From Gammaproteobacteria bacterium (GTDB taxonomy: Bacteria > Pseudomonadota > Gammaproteobacteria > Steroidobacterales > Steroidobacteraceae): 64,000 bases of DNA. How positions within the stretch are numbered: position 1 is the first letter of the stretch; each line of letters starts with the position of its first letter. Position numbers and translations under genes: made by a program. The notes beneath the pieces are model-generated. The model had not been told where the DNA came from and made no database searches. It saw only the letters and a list, made by a program, of their open reading frames with translations. The DNA is taken from positions 50,678 through 114,677 of the forward strand of contig JABCZO010000011.1 of assembly GCA_013289615.1 (NCBI GenBank), written 5' to 3'. Below, piece by piece: positions 25,282-35,715 of this stretch.

Positions 25282-27237
25282 CTAGGACTCCCGCGACCGC
25301 GGCCGGTACACCGCTAGCTTGCTCTGTGTGAGGCCCGTGTCGGACTCCGACGGCGCCCGGTCCGGCTGACGCGTGGCGCGGATAAGTTCCTCGAACTGCG
25401 ACGAAGGCAGGGCACGGCTGAAATGATAGCCCTGATATTGATCGCAACCAAGCCTCTTCAGGAAGTCGAGCTGCTCGGTCGACTCAACACCCTCGGCGAC
25501 CACTTTCAGTTTCAGGCTGTGGGCGAGGGAGATAATCGCGCGCACGATCGAGGCTTCCTCGGGCCTGGAGGTGACTTGACTGATGAAGCCCCGATCGATC
25601 TTCAACTTGTCGATCGGAAAGCGCCGCAAATAACTCATGCTCGAATAGCCGGTGCCGAAGTCGTCCACCGACACCAACACACCCATTTCGCTCAATTTCT
25701 CCAGAATTGCGATCGACTCCTCCGGATCGGTCATCACGGCGCTTTCCGTCAGCTCCACTTCGAGGAAACGCGGCTCCAGGTCGGCCCGCTCCAGCGCATT
25801 GCGAATCATCGCCACAATATTGCCCTGGCGGAACTGCGAGGCCGACAGATTAACGGCGATCCGCATCGACGGCAGGCCGTTGAGTTGCCAGGCGCGCGCC
25901 TGCCGGCAGGCCTCATTCATGACCCAGGTGCCAATGGCTCCAATCAATCCGCACTCTTCCGCGATGTGTATGAACTCGCCGGGCGGGATTTGCCCGCGCA
26001 CCGGGTGCCGCCAGCGCAGCAGCGCCTCGGCGCCGTGCACCACGCCGGTTTTTGTATTGACCTTGGGCTGATAATGCAGTTCAAACTGGTTTTTCTCGAG
26101 GGCAACGTGCAAATCGCTTTCAAGTCTGACCTTCTCCTGGGTAGCCGTGGTCATGTCCGGTGTAAAGCACTGGAAATTGTTTCGGCCGCGCTGTTTTGCG
26201 GAATACATTGCCGCGTCTGCATGAGCCAGCAGCAACTCGATATTGGTGCCGTCCTGCGGGTAAAGGGCGATGCCGATGCTCGGTGAGGTATGGACTTCAA
26301 CGCCCGCAACTCTTACCGCTACACGCATTGCATCGATGATCCGTTGCGCCACGTGTGGCGCCGAATCCTGCTCACCGCCGGGGCTCAGGATCAGAACGAA
26401 CTCATCTCCGCCTAAGCGCGCCACCGTATCGACGGTGCGCACCACGCTCTTGAGGCGCCTCGCCACTTCTTTCAGAAGCTCGTCGCCGGCTCTATGGCCG
26501 AGCGAGTCGTTCACCAGTTTGAACCGATCCAGGTCCAGCAATACGATCGCGAAGGTGTCGCCGTGGCGTTCGGCCTGTACGACGGCCTGGCTGAGACGAT
26601 CATCCATCAGGACGCGGTTGGGCAGGCCGGTGAGCGCATCGTGGGTCGCAAGATGGCGCAACTGCTTGTTGGCGGCCTCCAGGCCCTGCGTTCGGGCGGT
26701 CACCACCTGCTCGAGAGACTCGACGTGCCGGCGTACGATGCGCTCATACTGCCATTTGCGAGTCAGCGCGTTCGCGCACTGCATGATTTCTATGGGCTCG
26801 AATGGCTTCTTGACGACCAGCAGCTTGTCGGAGCGATTCAGCCGCGCGACTACCTCGGTCCAATCATAGTCGGAATGTGCGGAACAGATGACGACCTGGA
26901 CATCGGCGTCGATGGCCCACAGGCGCTCGATCGTCTCAAGTCCGTCCCAGCCGGGTGGCATGCGCATGTCGACGAACGCCACCGCATAGGGCTTGCCTTC
27001 CTCCAGGGCCTGCTGAACTCGCGCGACTCCTTCCTGGCCCTGCAATGCAGAATCAACCTCAAACCCCGGATCCACATCGCGCGCAGGGCTCTCGCCCAAC
27101 AGGGCAAGTTCCGCCGCGGCCAGACTGCTCGAGAAGTCGCGATCGCCGCCTAGAACTTTGCGGAAGTCTCCGTGGATGTCCTGGTTATCGTCGATGACCA
27201 GGATTCGCCGATTGACCGGTACTGAGGCTCTATCCAT
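25282..27237 (-). CDS. Response regulator with REC, GGDEF and EAL domains
   Basis: A 651-residue signalling protein. REC domain 10-160 has IDDN acidic pocket, phospho-acceptor Asp90 ([10 protein letters not shown]) and Lys in VVKKPFEP. A coiled linker (165-195) precedes GGDEF (200-360), with intact GGDEF at 276-280 and an RxxD inhibitory site (RTVD, 267-270). The EAL domain (about 370-625) has EALLRW, the Asn of [18 protein letters not shown] and KLKIDRGF. Both cyclase and phosphodiesterase sites look intact, so it may make and break c-di-GMP. The start overlaps the stop of the histidine kinase by 8 bases, so the kinase is the obvious partner. It is cytoplasmic. Confidence 0.93.
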   Translation of the reverse strand: MDRASVPVNRRILVIDDNQDIHGDFRKVLGGDRDFSSSLAAAELALLGESPARDVDPGFEVDSALQGQEGVARVQQALEEGKPYAVAFVDMRMPPGWDGLETIERLWAIDADVQVVICSAHSDYDWTEVVARLNRSDKLLVVKKPFEPIEIMQCANALTRKWQYERIVRRHVESLEQVVTARTQGLEAANKQLRHLATHDALTGLPNRVLMDDRLSQAVVQAERHGDTFAIVLLDLDRFKLVNDSLGHRAGDELLKEVARRLKSVVRTVDTVARLGGDEFVLILSPGGEQDSAPHVAQRIIDAMRVAVRVAGVEVHTSPSIGIALYPQDGTNIELLLAHADAAMYSAKQRGRNNFQCFTPDMTTATQEKVRLESDLHVALEKNQFELHYQPKVNTKTGVVHGAEALLRWRHPVRGQIPPGEFIHIAEECGLIGAIGTWVMNEACRQARAWQLNGLPSMRIAVNLSASQFRQGNIVAMIRNALERADLEPRFLEVELTESAVMTDPEESIAILEKLSEMGVLVSVDDFGTGYSSMSYLRRFPIDKLKIDRGFISQVTSRPEEASIVRAIISLAHSLKLKVVAEGVESTEQLDFLKRLGCDQYQGYHFSRALPSSQFEELIRATRQPDRAPSESDTGLTQSKLAVYRPRSRES

Positions 27238-29098
27238 AAGCGGGCTCCCCGTAGACTGGCTCCGGAGACGCCAGGGGTAACTCGAGCGTGAAGGTCGCTC
27301 CCTGACCTGGACCATTGCTTGCCACGCGTAACGCGCCGCCCAGTTCGCGCGCCGCCAGGGCGCCGCTGTGTAGGCCGAAACCGTGACCGTTCTTCTTTGT
27401 GGTGAAGCCGTGGCTGAAAATGCGAGTCATGTGGTCCGGCAGTATCCCGACGCCATTGTCGCTCACGGCGATCTGCACACTGCCGGCATGCTTGGCGATG
27501 CTCACGACAATCTGCCGCTCGGCCTTTCCCGATGCCTCGCAGGCATGCTTGGCGTTGCGCAACAGGTTTATCAGAATCTGCAGGACTTTGTGCTTGTCGA
27601 CGACGATCGGCGGTGTATCGCCGAAGCGACACTGCAAGCTGAGTCCATCACGAGTGAGCGCGCCGGCAGTCATACGCAATGCATCCTCGACCAGACTGGC
27701 AACGGCAACCGATTCCGGCACGCCGACCAGCTTCGAGTAACTCTGTTGCATTGCGACGATGTCCTTGATGTGGTCGATGTTCTTGCGCAACGACTCCAGT
27801 TCCTGCAGCGTCGTCTGCTGGTCCAGTGTGAGGTGCGATGACAGTTGTGCAAGATAGTCGGGCAGGTGTTTACCTCGCTGGTCAGTCGAGACGAACGTGC
27901 CCAAGTCGGCCTGATGCTGCTGCAACAGCGCCACGACCTTGCCTAGCCCCGCCGCCCGGGATGCCTTTATGCTGTCCGTCACGAGCCGCGCCGAGACGTT
28001 CACGCTGTTCAATACGTTGCCGACGTTGTGCAGCACGTTGGTGGCAATTTCCGCCATGCCCGCCTGTCTCGAGGCATCGCGTAGCTGTTGCTGCAGCTTG
28101 CGTTCGCGCTCGTCGGCTTCGACGCGTTCGGTGATGTCGAGATCGATTCCGACCAGGCGCGGACTGGCGCCGACCGAGTCCTTTGCGACTGCAGCTAACG
28201 AGGCAATGTGGCAGACCGAGCCGTCGGGACGCACGACGCGATACTGGGACCGCAGCTGGCTGTGCTCACGCATTGCGGTTGTGATGGCGGCGTGCGCGGC
28301 TGCCCGATCGTCGGGATGTATCAATGCGAGCCACGAGTCGAGCGTGGGCCGAAATGTCTGAGGCGATTGGGCGTATAGCTCATGCATGGTGTCGCTCCAC
28401 CACACGTCCAGGCCATCCCTCTGAAGCTCGTAGACGCCCGCGCGCGCGGCGCGAGTCGCGATGCCGAAGCGGATCGAAATTGTTTCGACCTCGGCGCGCC
28501 GCTGTCGTTCCGCGGAAATATCGGCTTCCAGTTGCGCCTTCAGTCGCCGCCGCGTCGCCATCACGAACAACACCGTCAGGAACGCGGTGATGACCAGTGC
28601 GCCGGTAACCGCACGCCGTTGCTCGACCGCAGAGACGATCGCGTCCCTGACGACGAACTCGTCGCGCCGCTCAAATTCGTCGTCGACCGTCTTTGTCAGC
28701 GTATCGCCTTGCAGGATGCGCGCACGTAGCGGTAGCAAGGTCTGAATCGTTGTGCCCTTCTGGATGGTATCGGCAAGGCCCTGCACGACCGCGGCTGCGT
28801 CGCCGACGATTGCGGTCTCACCGAGAGCGGCGAGCGCGGCGAGGCGCGCGGCGGCCGTGTGCAGCGCTTCGACCGACTGACCGCCCAGGGTTCCGGTATC
28901 GACGGCATCCGCGGCGCCGTTGGTGAAGGTCTTGTAGTTGCCGCGAGCCTCTGCCGCCAGAATTCTCAGCGGCCGGGAGTGCTCAAGGGCGGCCGCCCGG
29001 CGCGCATCGGCCGCCATCTGCACCAGTAGTACCACCGCGATCGGCAGCACGACGGCGAGAAACTGCAGGGCAATGAGCTTGTCTCGGGCGCGATTCAT
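27230..29098 (-). CDS. Membrane histidine kinase with PAS domain
   Basis: A 622-residue sensor kinase. Two helices (9-28 and 166-182) flank a periplasmic helical sensor region of about 135 residues. A PAS/PAC domain follows (about 205-325; [39 protein letters not shown]), then a variant phosphorylation helix [19 protein letters not shown] with His357 and a HATPase domain ([14 protein letters not shown]-box, VSDNGVGI G1, [17 protein letters not shown]2, [11 protein letters not shown]). The [10 protein letters not shown] type of H-box is shared by a distinct group of PAS kinases. It overlaps the REC-GGDEF-EAL gene, implying a phosphorelay that controls c-di-GMP. Signal unknown. Confidence 0.93.
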   Translation of the reverse strand: MNRARDKLIALQFLAVVLPIAVVLLVQMAADARRAAALEHSRPLRILAAEARGNYKTFTNGAADAVDTGTLGGQSVEALHTAAARLAALAALGETAIVGDAAAVVQGLADTIQKGTTIQTLLPLRARILQGDTLTKTVDDEFERRDEFVVRDAIVSAVEQRRAVTGALVITAFLTVLFVMATRRRLKAQLEADISAERQRRAEVETISIRFGIATRAARAGVYELQRDGLDVWWSDTMHELYAQSPQTFRPTLDSWLALIHPDDRAAAHAAITTAMREHSQLRSQYRVVRPDGSVCHIASLAAVAKDSVGASPRLVGIDLDITERVEADERERKLQQQLRDASRQAGMAEIATNVLHNVGNVLNSVNVSARLVTDSIKASRAAGLGKVVALLQQHQADLGTFVSTDQRGKHLPDYLAQLSSHLTLDQQTTLQELESLRKNIDHIKDIVAMQQSYSKLVGVPESVAVASLVEDALRMTAGALTRDGLSLQCRFGDTPPIVVDKHKVLQILINLLRNAKHACEASGKAERQIVVSIAKHAGSVQIAVSDNGVGILPDHMTRIFSHGFTTKKNGHGFGLHSGALAARELGGALRVASNGPGQGATFTLELPLASPEPVYGEPAYG

Positions 29099-29575
29099 GG
29101 GGTTGCAGGCTCACGACTCGGCGATCGCGGTGACGCGCGCGTCGACATCAGGCTGAGTGTTCATCTGCCGCGCCAGCGTCGGTGCGCGCCGGCAGCGCCA
29201 AGGCTCGCTGGCAGGCGTGGCATGCCCGCACCAGGTAGGTTGTCTGCTCGGTCAGGGGGCACGAGAGGCTTCTCTTGTAGACGAGGGGACCCAAGGCAAT
29301 TTCAGCCAGATTTGAGGCGGGTGTCCCACGACTGGCTCCCAGAAACCGGCGCCAGGGGCTCGACCTGAATCTCAAGTCGGGGGGCGAGCGCTGCGCGGAC
29401 GTCCGGCTTGGCGCGCAGGAGGTCGGCGGGCACTGTTGCAGGCTGGGCTGAGAAAGCCGGAGCGGGCGGTGGCGTACGGCGGCTCAATCGTTCACATTGC
29501 TGCACCGCAGCACAATGCCGATCCCATTCAGCCGCCGCGGCCGGCAGCCGACGATCTGCCCCGGCGACGGATGCG
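29099..29575. other. Unassigned stretch between chemoreceptor and kinase genes
   Basis: No convincing gene. A 75-codon minus frame (ending at 29148) and the tail of another minus frame (ending at 29302; Pro/Ala-rich) are open but have no family resemblance or ribosome site. The Pro/Ala-rich stretch could be a lost C-terminal tail of the chemoreceptor in another frame; that is speculation. Confidence 0.45.
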
Positions 29576-31243
29576 TTACGAGGCCTTGGCCAATCGAGTC
29601 CAATCCGATGGCGAGGCTGCGTCGGCAGCGCTGTCGGGGCCCAGGTCCGCGGGCACGCGGCCTGCATCGGTAAATCCGAGCCTGCCGGCCCTGGCAGTAT
29701 CGGCGGCTTCCGACAGCGCAAAGTGTTGCACCACGGCGTCGAGCCGTGATGCCTGATCCTTGAGCATGTCAGCGGCCGCCGCCGATTCCTCGACCAGGGC
29801 GGCATTCTGCTGGGTCATCTGCTCGAGCGATCCGACAGCGCCATTGATCTGGCCGATGCCGCGGGTCTGCTCCGCCGCCGCCTCACTGATCTTGGCAATG
29901 ATGTCCGACACACGCTGCACGCTCACGACAATATCGGTCATCGTGCTGCCCGCGTCATCGACCAGCTTTGCGCCTGACTCGACCCGATTGACGCTGGCCA
30001 CGATCATGGTTCGGATCTGCTTGGCGGCGTCGGCACTGCGCTGCGCCAGATTGCGTACTTCGCTGGCAACCACGGCAAAGCCACGACCCTGCTCGCCGGC
30101 GCGTGCGGCTTCGACCGCGGCATTCAATGCCAGCAGATTGGTCTGGAAGGCAATGCTATCGATGGTGGCGACGATATCGCCGATGGTCCTCGAATTGGCC
30201 CGGATCTCATCCATGGTCGAGACCACCTGGGCGACGACTTTGCCGCCGCGCCGTGCCACATCGGCCGAGGAGATGGCGAACTCGCGCGCCTGCTGGGCAG
30301 ACTCGGCGGTCTGCATGATCGAATCGCCGAACTCCTTGATCGCCACCGCCGTCTGCTCAAGAGAACTGGCGGTCTCCTCGGTGCGCGAAGACAGGTCGTA
30401 ATTGCCGCGCGTGATCTCGACGCTGGCGGTGTGCACCGACGCCGACGAGTCACGCACGGTGCGCAGGGTCGCGTTCAGTTCGACGGTCATGTTCGACAGC
30501 GCCCGAAGCACGTCGCCCACCTCATCCTGTCGGGTGCTGGTCGGTACCGCGTCGAGTCGTCCTTGGGCCACGCGCTTGGCTATCCGGCCTGCATCGGCCA
30601 GGTCGGCGACCAGTTGGCGCTGCAGCAACCAGGACACGCCTACCGCCGCCGCTGCCATCATCACCGCGATCGCGGCGAACAGCAGGTTCTGATGTGTGGT
30701 TCGGATCGCTGACGCCTGCGCCTGCGCATCGCTTGCCTGGTCGATGTGCGTGACGGCGTCGCCTGCGTGCTGGGCAAGCTCGGAGAAGGTCGCGTCGGCG
30801 GATTGCATCGCGGCAACCCCGGTGTTGGGATCCACCGAGGACAGATCGATCGCCGCGTCGGTCTCCTTCCCGTACTTATCGACGTTTTCGCCGACATGGG
30901 CAATGCTGGTCTGAAGTACCGCATCACGCGGATAGCCCGACGCGACGGCAGCGAAGCTGCGCTTGATGCGCTCGAGTTGCTGGCCGACGTCGGCACGAAC
31001 CATCTTGACCCGCTTGTCGTCCAGCGACGGCATCAGTGTCAGCGTGCGGTAGACGCTGGCGTGAGTCAGGCTCAGCTGGTCCTGCAGGTCTGAAACGGTT
31101 TTCAGATCGTGCAGCCGTGCCTGCTCGGCGCTGCGCTCGGCCGCGGCATTGCGCGCCGAGAGCACCGCATCGATCTGACCGGCACCAAGCATCACGAACG
31201 CGGTCAACAGCGGGGCCGCGAGTAATTTAATTCCAAGTTTCAT
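29576..31243 (-). CDS. Methyl-accepting chemotaxis protein
   Basis: A 555-residue transmembrane chemoreceptor. The start [19 protein letters not shown] opens TM1 (about 6-24). A four-helix-bundle type periplasmic domain of about 160 residues follows (conserved [30 protein letters not shown]), then TM2 (about 192-212), HAMP (about 213-266) and the coiled-coil signalling domain. The hairpin tip [20 protein letters not shown] and [20 protein letters not shown] is perfect, so it can couple CheA/CheW encoded elsewhere. No che genes adjoin it. It lies 38 bases downstream of a secreted Cache-domain protein, probably in one operon. Confidence 0.93.
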   Translation of the reverse strand: MKLGIKLLAAPLLTAFVMLGAGQIDAVLSARNAAAERSAEQARLHDLKTVSDLQDQLSLTHASVYRTLTLMPSLDDKRVKMVRADVGQQLERIKRSFAAVASGYPRDAVLQTSIAHVGENVDKYGKETDAAIDLSSVDPNTGVAAMQSADATFSELAQHAGDAVTHIDQASDAQAQASAIRTTHQNLLFAAIAVMMAAAAVGVSWLLQRQLVADLADAGRIAKRVAQGRLDAVPTSTRQDEVGDVLRALSNMTVELNATLRTVRDSSASVHTASVEITRGNYDLSSRTEETASSLEQTAVAIKEFGDSIMQTAESAQQAREFAISSADVARRGGKVVAQVVSTMDEIRANSRTIGDIVATIDSIAFQTNLLALNAAVEAARAGEQGRGFAVVASEVRNLAQRSADAAKQIRTMIVASVNRVESGAKLVDDAGSTMTDIVVSVQRVSDIIAKISEAAAEQTRGIGQINGAVGSLEQMTQQNAALVEESAAAADMLKDQASRLDAVVQHFALSEAADTARAGRLGFTDAGRVPADLGPDSAADAASPSDWTRLAKAS

Positions 31244-31281
31244 GGCACGCTCATCACGACACTCGGCCAGGTGCGCCGGTG

Positions 31282-31740
31282 TTACTTGTAGATCCCGCCG
31301 CACACCACCGTAGCCTCGAGCCGCTCGCAATAGGTGCTCTTCGGCTCGACTTTCTTGGTCACCGGGTCGGTGAACTTGTAGTCCTGCCAAAACGAGTTCT
31401 TCGTCTGGCCCAGCTCGACCCGTTCCTTCACAAACGCCTTACCATCGATGTCCTTCAGATCGATGAGGTTCTTGCCGACCATCTTGTCGTTGGCGCCATG
31501 GGCGAGAACGACGCCGTCGAGGCCGTAGACCACCAGGTACAGGTCGCGGTCGATGAATCGGCCCTGCTTGTTGGTGATCTCCGCGTAGCCCTTCTCGGTG
31601 CCTTCTGCCTTGATAAAGGCCACGCCCTTCTTGACCATTGAGACGGCCTCGTCCGCGGTCGCGTTTCCGGCCTGGGCGCCGGCGGCGGCCAGGACCAGGG
31701 CGACGGCCAGTAGCGGCATCACTAATGTTTTCAGCTTCAT
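31282..31740 (-). CDS. Secreted single Cache-domain protein
   Basis: A 152-residue periplasmic protein. GAGGAG precedes the ATG; the signal peptide is [24 protein letters not shown]. The mature part is a single Cache module: [61 protein letters not shown], followed by [20 protein letters not shown] and two Cys near the C-terminus. Such domains bind small ligands (organic acids, amines). Being free of a membrane anchor and next to a chemoreceptor, it may act as a periplasmic binding partner or a sensor protein; this is inference. Confidence 0.87.
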   Translation of the reverse strand: MKLKTLVMPLLAVALVLAAAGAQAGNATADEAVSMVKKGVAFIKAEGTEKGYAEITNKQGRFIDRDLYLVVYGLDGVVLAHGANDKMVGKNLIDLKDIDGKAFVKERVELGQTKNSFWQDYKFTDPVTKKVEPKSTYCERLEATVVCGGIYK

Positions 31741-32008
31741 AACTGCGCTCCTCGTCTTAAAGTACGGTTGCCCGACATGCCCATCACGGTCCGCACCGGC
31801 CGCGGGCAGTCGCGGAATGTCTCCATATAACGGCAATGGCGCCGGCAACTTGAGCGCCGCCCAATCCTGACTTGCGGCTGGGATTTGCGGATTGGAAGGT
31901 GTTTTGCCGGGCACCGGCACGAGCCGATCACGGTCCGCAGCGAATCATCGGCAAGTCCAAGCTGACATAATCCAGCTTTGGGGCCGACGGCGTGCCTGGC
32001 GCAAACCC

Positions 32009-33130
32009 TCAGTCGAGCGGCCAGGGCATCGCCTTGGGCAATGTGATGGCGGCCGAGGTGTCGGCAGTGCGCCTAGGCACCGGCGTGTCGACGACGCGCC
32101 ACCATGGCTGTGCGCTTGGGGCGCGGGTGGGCTCGACCGGTTCGCCAAGCCGGGGCATCACAAGCTGCGCTCCCGCCTTCGGCCCCAGCTCCAGCAACAC
32201 TTCCGCAGGCTGATCCCAGGCATGCATCGCCAGGCTGAACGTGCCCCAATGGATCGGCAGGAAAGGCCCGCCGCCCAGCAGCGCCAGCGCATCGAGTGCG
32301 TGAACGGGTCCCAGGTGCATGTCGCCCCAGGAAGGATGGAAGCCGCCGACCTCGAGCATCACGAGGTCGAACGGACCGAGCCGTTCGCGGATGGTGGTGT
32401 ATTCGGTCGTCAGCCCGGTATCGCCGCTGAAGAACACCGCGTGCCGCGGCGAGCGCATGACGAGCGACGACCACAGCGTCGCATTGCGATTCTTCAGGCC
32501 GCGACCGGAGAAGTGCTGCGAAGGCGTGGCGGTCACCGTGAGCCCGGTATTCGGCAACCGGTGCGATTCCCACCAGTCGAGCTCAACGATGCACTCGGGC
32601 CGCACGCCCCAGAATTCCAGGTGTGCACCGACGCCGAGGGAGGTCACGAACGGCACATCGCGCCCGGCCAGCGCGCGGATCGTCGGGTAATCGAGATGAT
32701 CGTAATGGTCGTGGGATACCAGCACCAGGTCCACTGGCGGCAGCGCGCGCAGCGCCACCGGCACGGGCTGGAAGCGCTTGGGTCCGGCGAGCTGAGAAGG
32801 CGATGCGCGCTTTCCCCACACCGGATCGGTCAGCACACGCAGGCCGTCGATCTCGATCAGCAGCGTGGAATGACCGAGCCAGGTGACCCGCAGCCCGCTG
32901 CCGGGCGAGCGCGACCAGGTATCGAGCGGGTTCATCGATGGCAATGATTGCGGCGGCACGCGCCGCTCGCCGCCGCAGATGAACTCGCTGAGCGTCGGCA
33001 TCGATGCAGTCGGGTCGCGCAGGCCCGGCAGGATCGGGTGCAGGTTGCGAAACTGCTCGCCCGCCCAGCGCGGGGACGCCCTGATGCGTTCCAGCCGCGC
33101 GCCTTGCGCATTTCTGCCCAGCGATTTCAT
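32009..33130 (-). CDS. Metallo-beta-lactamase-fold hydrolase (UlaG / NAPE-PLD-like)
   Basis: A 373-residue enzyme beginning MKSLGRNAQGARLERIRASP; GGAGA precedes the ATG. The N-terminal ~90 residues are family-specific, followed by TWLGHSTLLIEIDGLRVLTDPVW, the metal motif LVSHDHYDHLDYPT (HxHxDH), TPSQHFSGRGLKNRNATLWSS, FSGDTGL (bridging Asp) and LPIHWGTFSLAMH (His). This set matches the N-acyl-phosphatidylethanolamine phospholipase D-like/UlaG-like group of metal-dependent hydrolases. The substrate in bacteria is usually unknown, with membrane phospholipid one candidate. It is divergent from the trehalase gene, 113 bases between starts. Confidence 0.87.
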   Translation of the reverse strand: MKSLGRNAQGARLERIRASPRWAGEQFRNLHPILPGLRDPTASMPTLSEFICGGERRVPPQSLPSMNPLDTWSRSPGSGLRVTWLGHSTLLIEIDGLRVLTDPVWGKRASPSQLAGPKRFQPVPVALRALPPVDLVLVSHDHYDHLDYPTIRALAGRDVPFVTSLGVGAHLEFWGVRPECIVELDWWESHRLPNTGLTVTATPSQHFSGRGLKNRNATLWSSLVMRSPRHAVFFSGDTGLTTEYTTIRERLGPFDLVMLEVGGFHPSWGDMHLGPVHALDALALLGGGPFLPIHWGTFSLAMHAWDQPAEVLLELGPKAGAQLVMPRLGEPVEPTRAPSAQPWWRVVDTPVPRRTADTSAAITLPKAMPWPLD

Positions 33131-33243
33131 GTGGCGATCTCCATGCAAATGTCTCGTGCCGTGGTCGTGCGAGGCGGCGTGCAACATTCTGCTACAGCAG
33201 CGTAGACTAGCGTCGAAATTCGACCAGGGGATCGGACCGCGCG

Positions 33244-34911
33244 GTGACCGTCCGACCGAACTACCCGCGACCATCCATCCACGCAGTGCTGGGCCGCGCA
33301 GTGCTGGCGGCGCTGGTCATCGCCTGGCTGCCGGCGGCCGCAGCACCGCCGGGCGCGCCGCGGGACAGCGCCTATCCGCCGCCACCGCAGCGGCTGTTCA
33401 GCGACCTGTTCGTCGCGGTGCAATCCGCGGCGATCTACCCTGATGGCAAGACCTTCCCCGACGCGGTGCCGGATGCGCCGCCGGATGAAATCCTGGCGCA
33501 ATACCGTGCCGCACGCCCGGCGTCGCCGCAGGCGCTCAAGCGCTTTACCGACGCGCATTTCGCGCTGCCGCTACAGGCCGACACGCCGCCCTCGCCACCC
33601 GGGCAGGTCCCGATCGCGGACCACATCGACGGCCTGTGGAATACCTTGACTCGAAGCACCAGCAGCGCGCCCGCCTTTGCCTCGCTGTTGCCGCTTCCTG
33701 CGCCGTACGTGGTCCCGGGCGGGCGCTTCCGTGAGATCTACTACTGGGATTCGTATTTCACGATGCTCGGTCTGGATCAGAGCGGTCGCCGCGATCTGGT
33801 GCAGGACATGGTGCGCGATTTCGCCTATCTGGTCGACCACTACGGTCACGTCCCGAACGGCACGCGCAGCTATTACCTGAGCCGCTCGCAGCCGCCGTTC
33901 TTCTACACGATGGTCGGGCTGCTGTCAGCTGATGATCCAGCCGCTGCGTACGCGCGCTATCTGCCGCAGCTCCGGCGCGAATACGCATTCTGGATGGAAG
34001 GCTCGGATGCTGTTCGCCGCGGCCGCGCTCAACGGCGCGTTGTGGCACTGGCGGACGGGTCGATCCTGAATCGCTACTGGGACGATTGCGATACGCCGCG
34101 CGATGAGTCGTATCGCGAGGACAGCGAACTTTCGCTCCGCGCGGCCCGCCCGGCGCGCCAGTTGTATCGCGATATACGCGCCGCCGCGGAAAGCGGCTGG
34201 GACTTCAGCTCGCGCTGGTTTGCCGATGCCAGCACGCGGGCGACAATCGATACCACCGACATCGTGCCGGTGGATCTGAACAGCCTGCTGTACGGGCTTG
34301 AGAATGCGATTCACGACGGCTGCCAGCGCCAGGCCGACGAGGCCTGTGCCAGGTTGTTTGAGAGGCGCGCAGCGGCGCGGCGAGCGGCCATCGATCGGTA
34401 TCTGTGGGACGCATCCAGCGGCGCGTATCTCGATTACCATTGGCCACAGCACCGGCGACTGCCGCATATTTCCGCAGCCACGCTCTATCCATTGTTCGTC
34501 GCACTTGCCTCCCAGGCCCAGGCCGTCGCCGTCGCGGCCAGCGCCGGCACGCAGCTGCTCAAGCCCGGCGGCATCGTCACGACGACACTTACGACCGGTC
34601 AGCAGTGGGACGCACCCAACGGCTGGGCGCCGTTGCAATGGATCGCGATCGCGGGCTTGCGGCGCTACCGGCAGGACGCGCTCGCCGAGACGATCGCCTG
34701 CCGCTGGATGAGCATCGTCAATGCCGTCTACCGCGACAACGGCAAACTGGTGGAGAAATACAATGTGATCGATATCGGTCGCCGCGGCGGTGGCGGCGAG
34801 TATCCGCTGCAGGATGGTTTCGGCTGGACCAACGGTGTGATGCGAAAGCTCATGGCGCTCTATCCGGCCGATGCCGATTACACCGATGCCGGTGCGTGTC
34901 CGGCCGGCTGA
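33244..34911 (+). CDS. treA: Periplasmic trehalase (GH37)
   Basis: A 555-residue exported enzyme that splits trehalose to two glucoses. GTG start; the signal peptide hydrophobic core is VLAALVIAWLPAAAA (20-34). Trehalase signature 1, PGGRFREIYYWDSYF, is at 158-172 and signature 2, QWDAPNGWAP, near 460; DSILNRYWDD-type and ESGWDFSSRW segments (catalytic-acid Asp region) are intact, as is the C-terminal GGGGEYPLQDGFGWTNGV. Length equals that of the E. coli periplasmic enzyme. No trehalose transporter is nearby. Convergent with the methyltransferase gene, with about 100 bases of unremarkable sequence between. Confidence 0.95.
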   Translation: MTVRPNYPRPSIHAVLGRAVLAALVIAWLPAAAAPPGAPRDSAYPPPPQRLFSDLFVAVQSAAIYPDGKTFPDAVPDAPPDEILAQYRAARPASPQALKRFTDAHFALPLQADTPPSPPGQVPIADHIDGLWNTLTRSTSSAPAFASLLPLPAPYVVPGGRFREIYYWDSYFTMLGLDQSGRRDLVQDMVRDFAYLVDHYGHVPNGTRSYYLSRSQPPFFYTMVGLLSADDPAAAYARYLPQLRREYAFWMEGSDAVRRGRAQRRVVALADGSILNRYWDDCDTPRDESYREDSELSLRAARPARQLYRDIRAAAESGWDFSSRWFADASTRATIDTTDIVPVDLNSLLYGLENAIHDGCQRQADEACARLFERRAAARRAAIDRYLWDASSGAYLDYHWPQHRRLPHISAATLYPLFVALASQAQAVAVAASAGTQLLKPGGIVTTTLTTGQQWDAPNGWAPLQWIAIAGLRRYRQDALAETIACRWMSIVNAVYRDNGKLVEKYNVIDIGRRGGGGEYPLQDGFGWTNGVMRKLMALYPADADYTDAGACPAG

Positions 34912-35007
34912 TGCCGGCAATCGGAGCTGTGGTAGCCAATTGCATCCTTCAGCTGTCGGCAAGCTCAAGCATCAAATCCGCCGGATATGAGCTGAGCTCG
35001 CTGGCTT

Positions 35008-35679
35008 TCATTTCCTAAGCCTGATCTCCAACCCGGTGAGGCTCTCGCTAAAGTCGGTATTCGCCGATCCGAAGCCTGCACCCGCCACCAGCTGCAGCAG
35101 TTCTTCCCTGGTGTAGGCGCGTTTGATCAGAACGTAGCGGAATATCCACCGCGTCAGAACGGCGTTGATACGGCTGAGACCCATCTGCGCCACTGCCTGA
35201 CGTATCGACCCAGCGGATACGTCCTTGCGCAGATCGATGATCAAGGCTTGGCCGCCGGGCCTGAGCACCCGGCGTATCTCGCGCAATGCGTGCTGCGGCT
35301 GTGCAAAATTCTTGAACGCTGCGCGGCAGAAGATGAAGTCGAAGCTGTCGGTCTCGAACGGCATGGCGGCAGCGTTGCCGAGGCGAAAGTCCACCTCTAC
35401 CCCCTGTTCGCGCGCCTTGTCGTGCGCGATGCCGACGAAGCTACGGCTGATGTCCAGCCCCGTCACCCGATAGGGGCCGAGTTTTGCCAGTTCGATGGCG
35501 AAATAACCCGGTCCCGGCGCCAGATCGAGCACGCTGGCCCGCTGTTCCAGCCGAGGTGCGATACTGCGCGCGAGGACTCTATACTCTTCCAGCGACTTGC
35601 CGACGATGCCGGAATACCAGGTGGCAATGAAGCCCTCCATGCCGATGCCTCGATAAGCCTTGACCGCGGCAGTGCTCAT
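35008..35679 (-). CDS. Class I SAM-dependent methyltransferase
   Basis: A 223-residue methyltransferase. Of two ATGs six bases apart, the second (MSTAAVKAYRG) has GAGG at the better spacing. Motif I VLDLAPGPGYFAIELAK, acidic loop GLDISRSFVGIA, motif with FRLGNAAAMPFETDSFDFIF, and the post-motif ALREIRRVLRPGGQALIID define a UbiE/methyltransferase-11-like fold. The substrate is unknown. It is divergent from a MarR regulator whose start codon abuts a perfect palindrome lying in the shared control region, so it is the likely regulatory target of that MarR protein. Confidence 0.88.
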   Translation of the reverse strand: MSTAAVKAYRGIGMEGFIATWYSGIVGKSLEEYRVLARSIAPRLEQRASVLDLAPGPGYFAIELAKLGPYRVTGLDISRSFVGIAHDKAREQGVEVDFRLGNAAAMPFETDSFDFIFCRAAFKNFAQPQHALREIRRVLRPGGQALIIDLRKDVSAGSIRQAVAQMGLSRINAVLTRWIFRYVLIKRAYTREELLQLVAGAGFGSANTDFSESLTGLEIRLRK

Positions 35680-35692
35680 GGGCATTTACCTC

Positions 35693-35715
35693 ATTTTATA
35701 AGATGCTTATAAAAT
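35693..35715. promoter_or_regulatory. Perfect palindromic operator between methyltransferase and marR
   Basis: Two perfect 10-bp arms, ATTTTATAAG and CTTATAAAAT, separated by 3 bases. The right arm ends at the base before the marR ATG; the left arm is 7-13 bases upstream of the methyltransferase starts and just before its GAGG. Embedded TATAAAAT could be a -10 element in either direction. MarR-family dimers typically bind such 18-24 bp palindromes and repress the divergent pair. Confidence 0.75.

Noticed and set aside
29099..29575. Possible extra gene or lost MCP tail between chemoreceptor and kinase
   Set aside because: Only two short minus frames with no ribosome site and no family pattern; kept as an unassigned gap.
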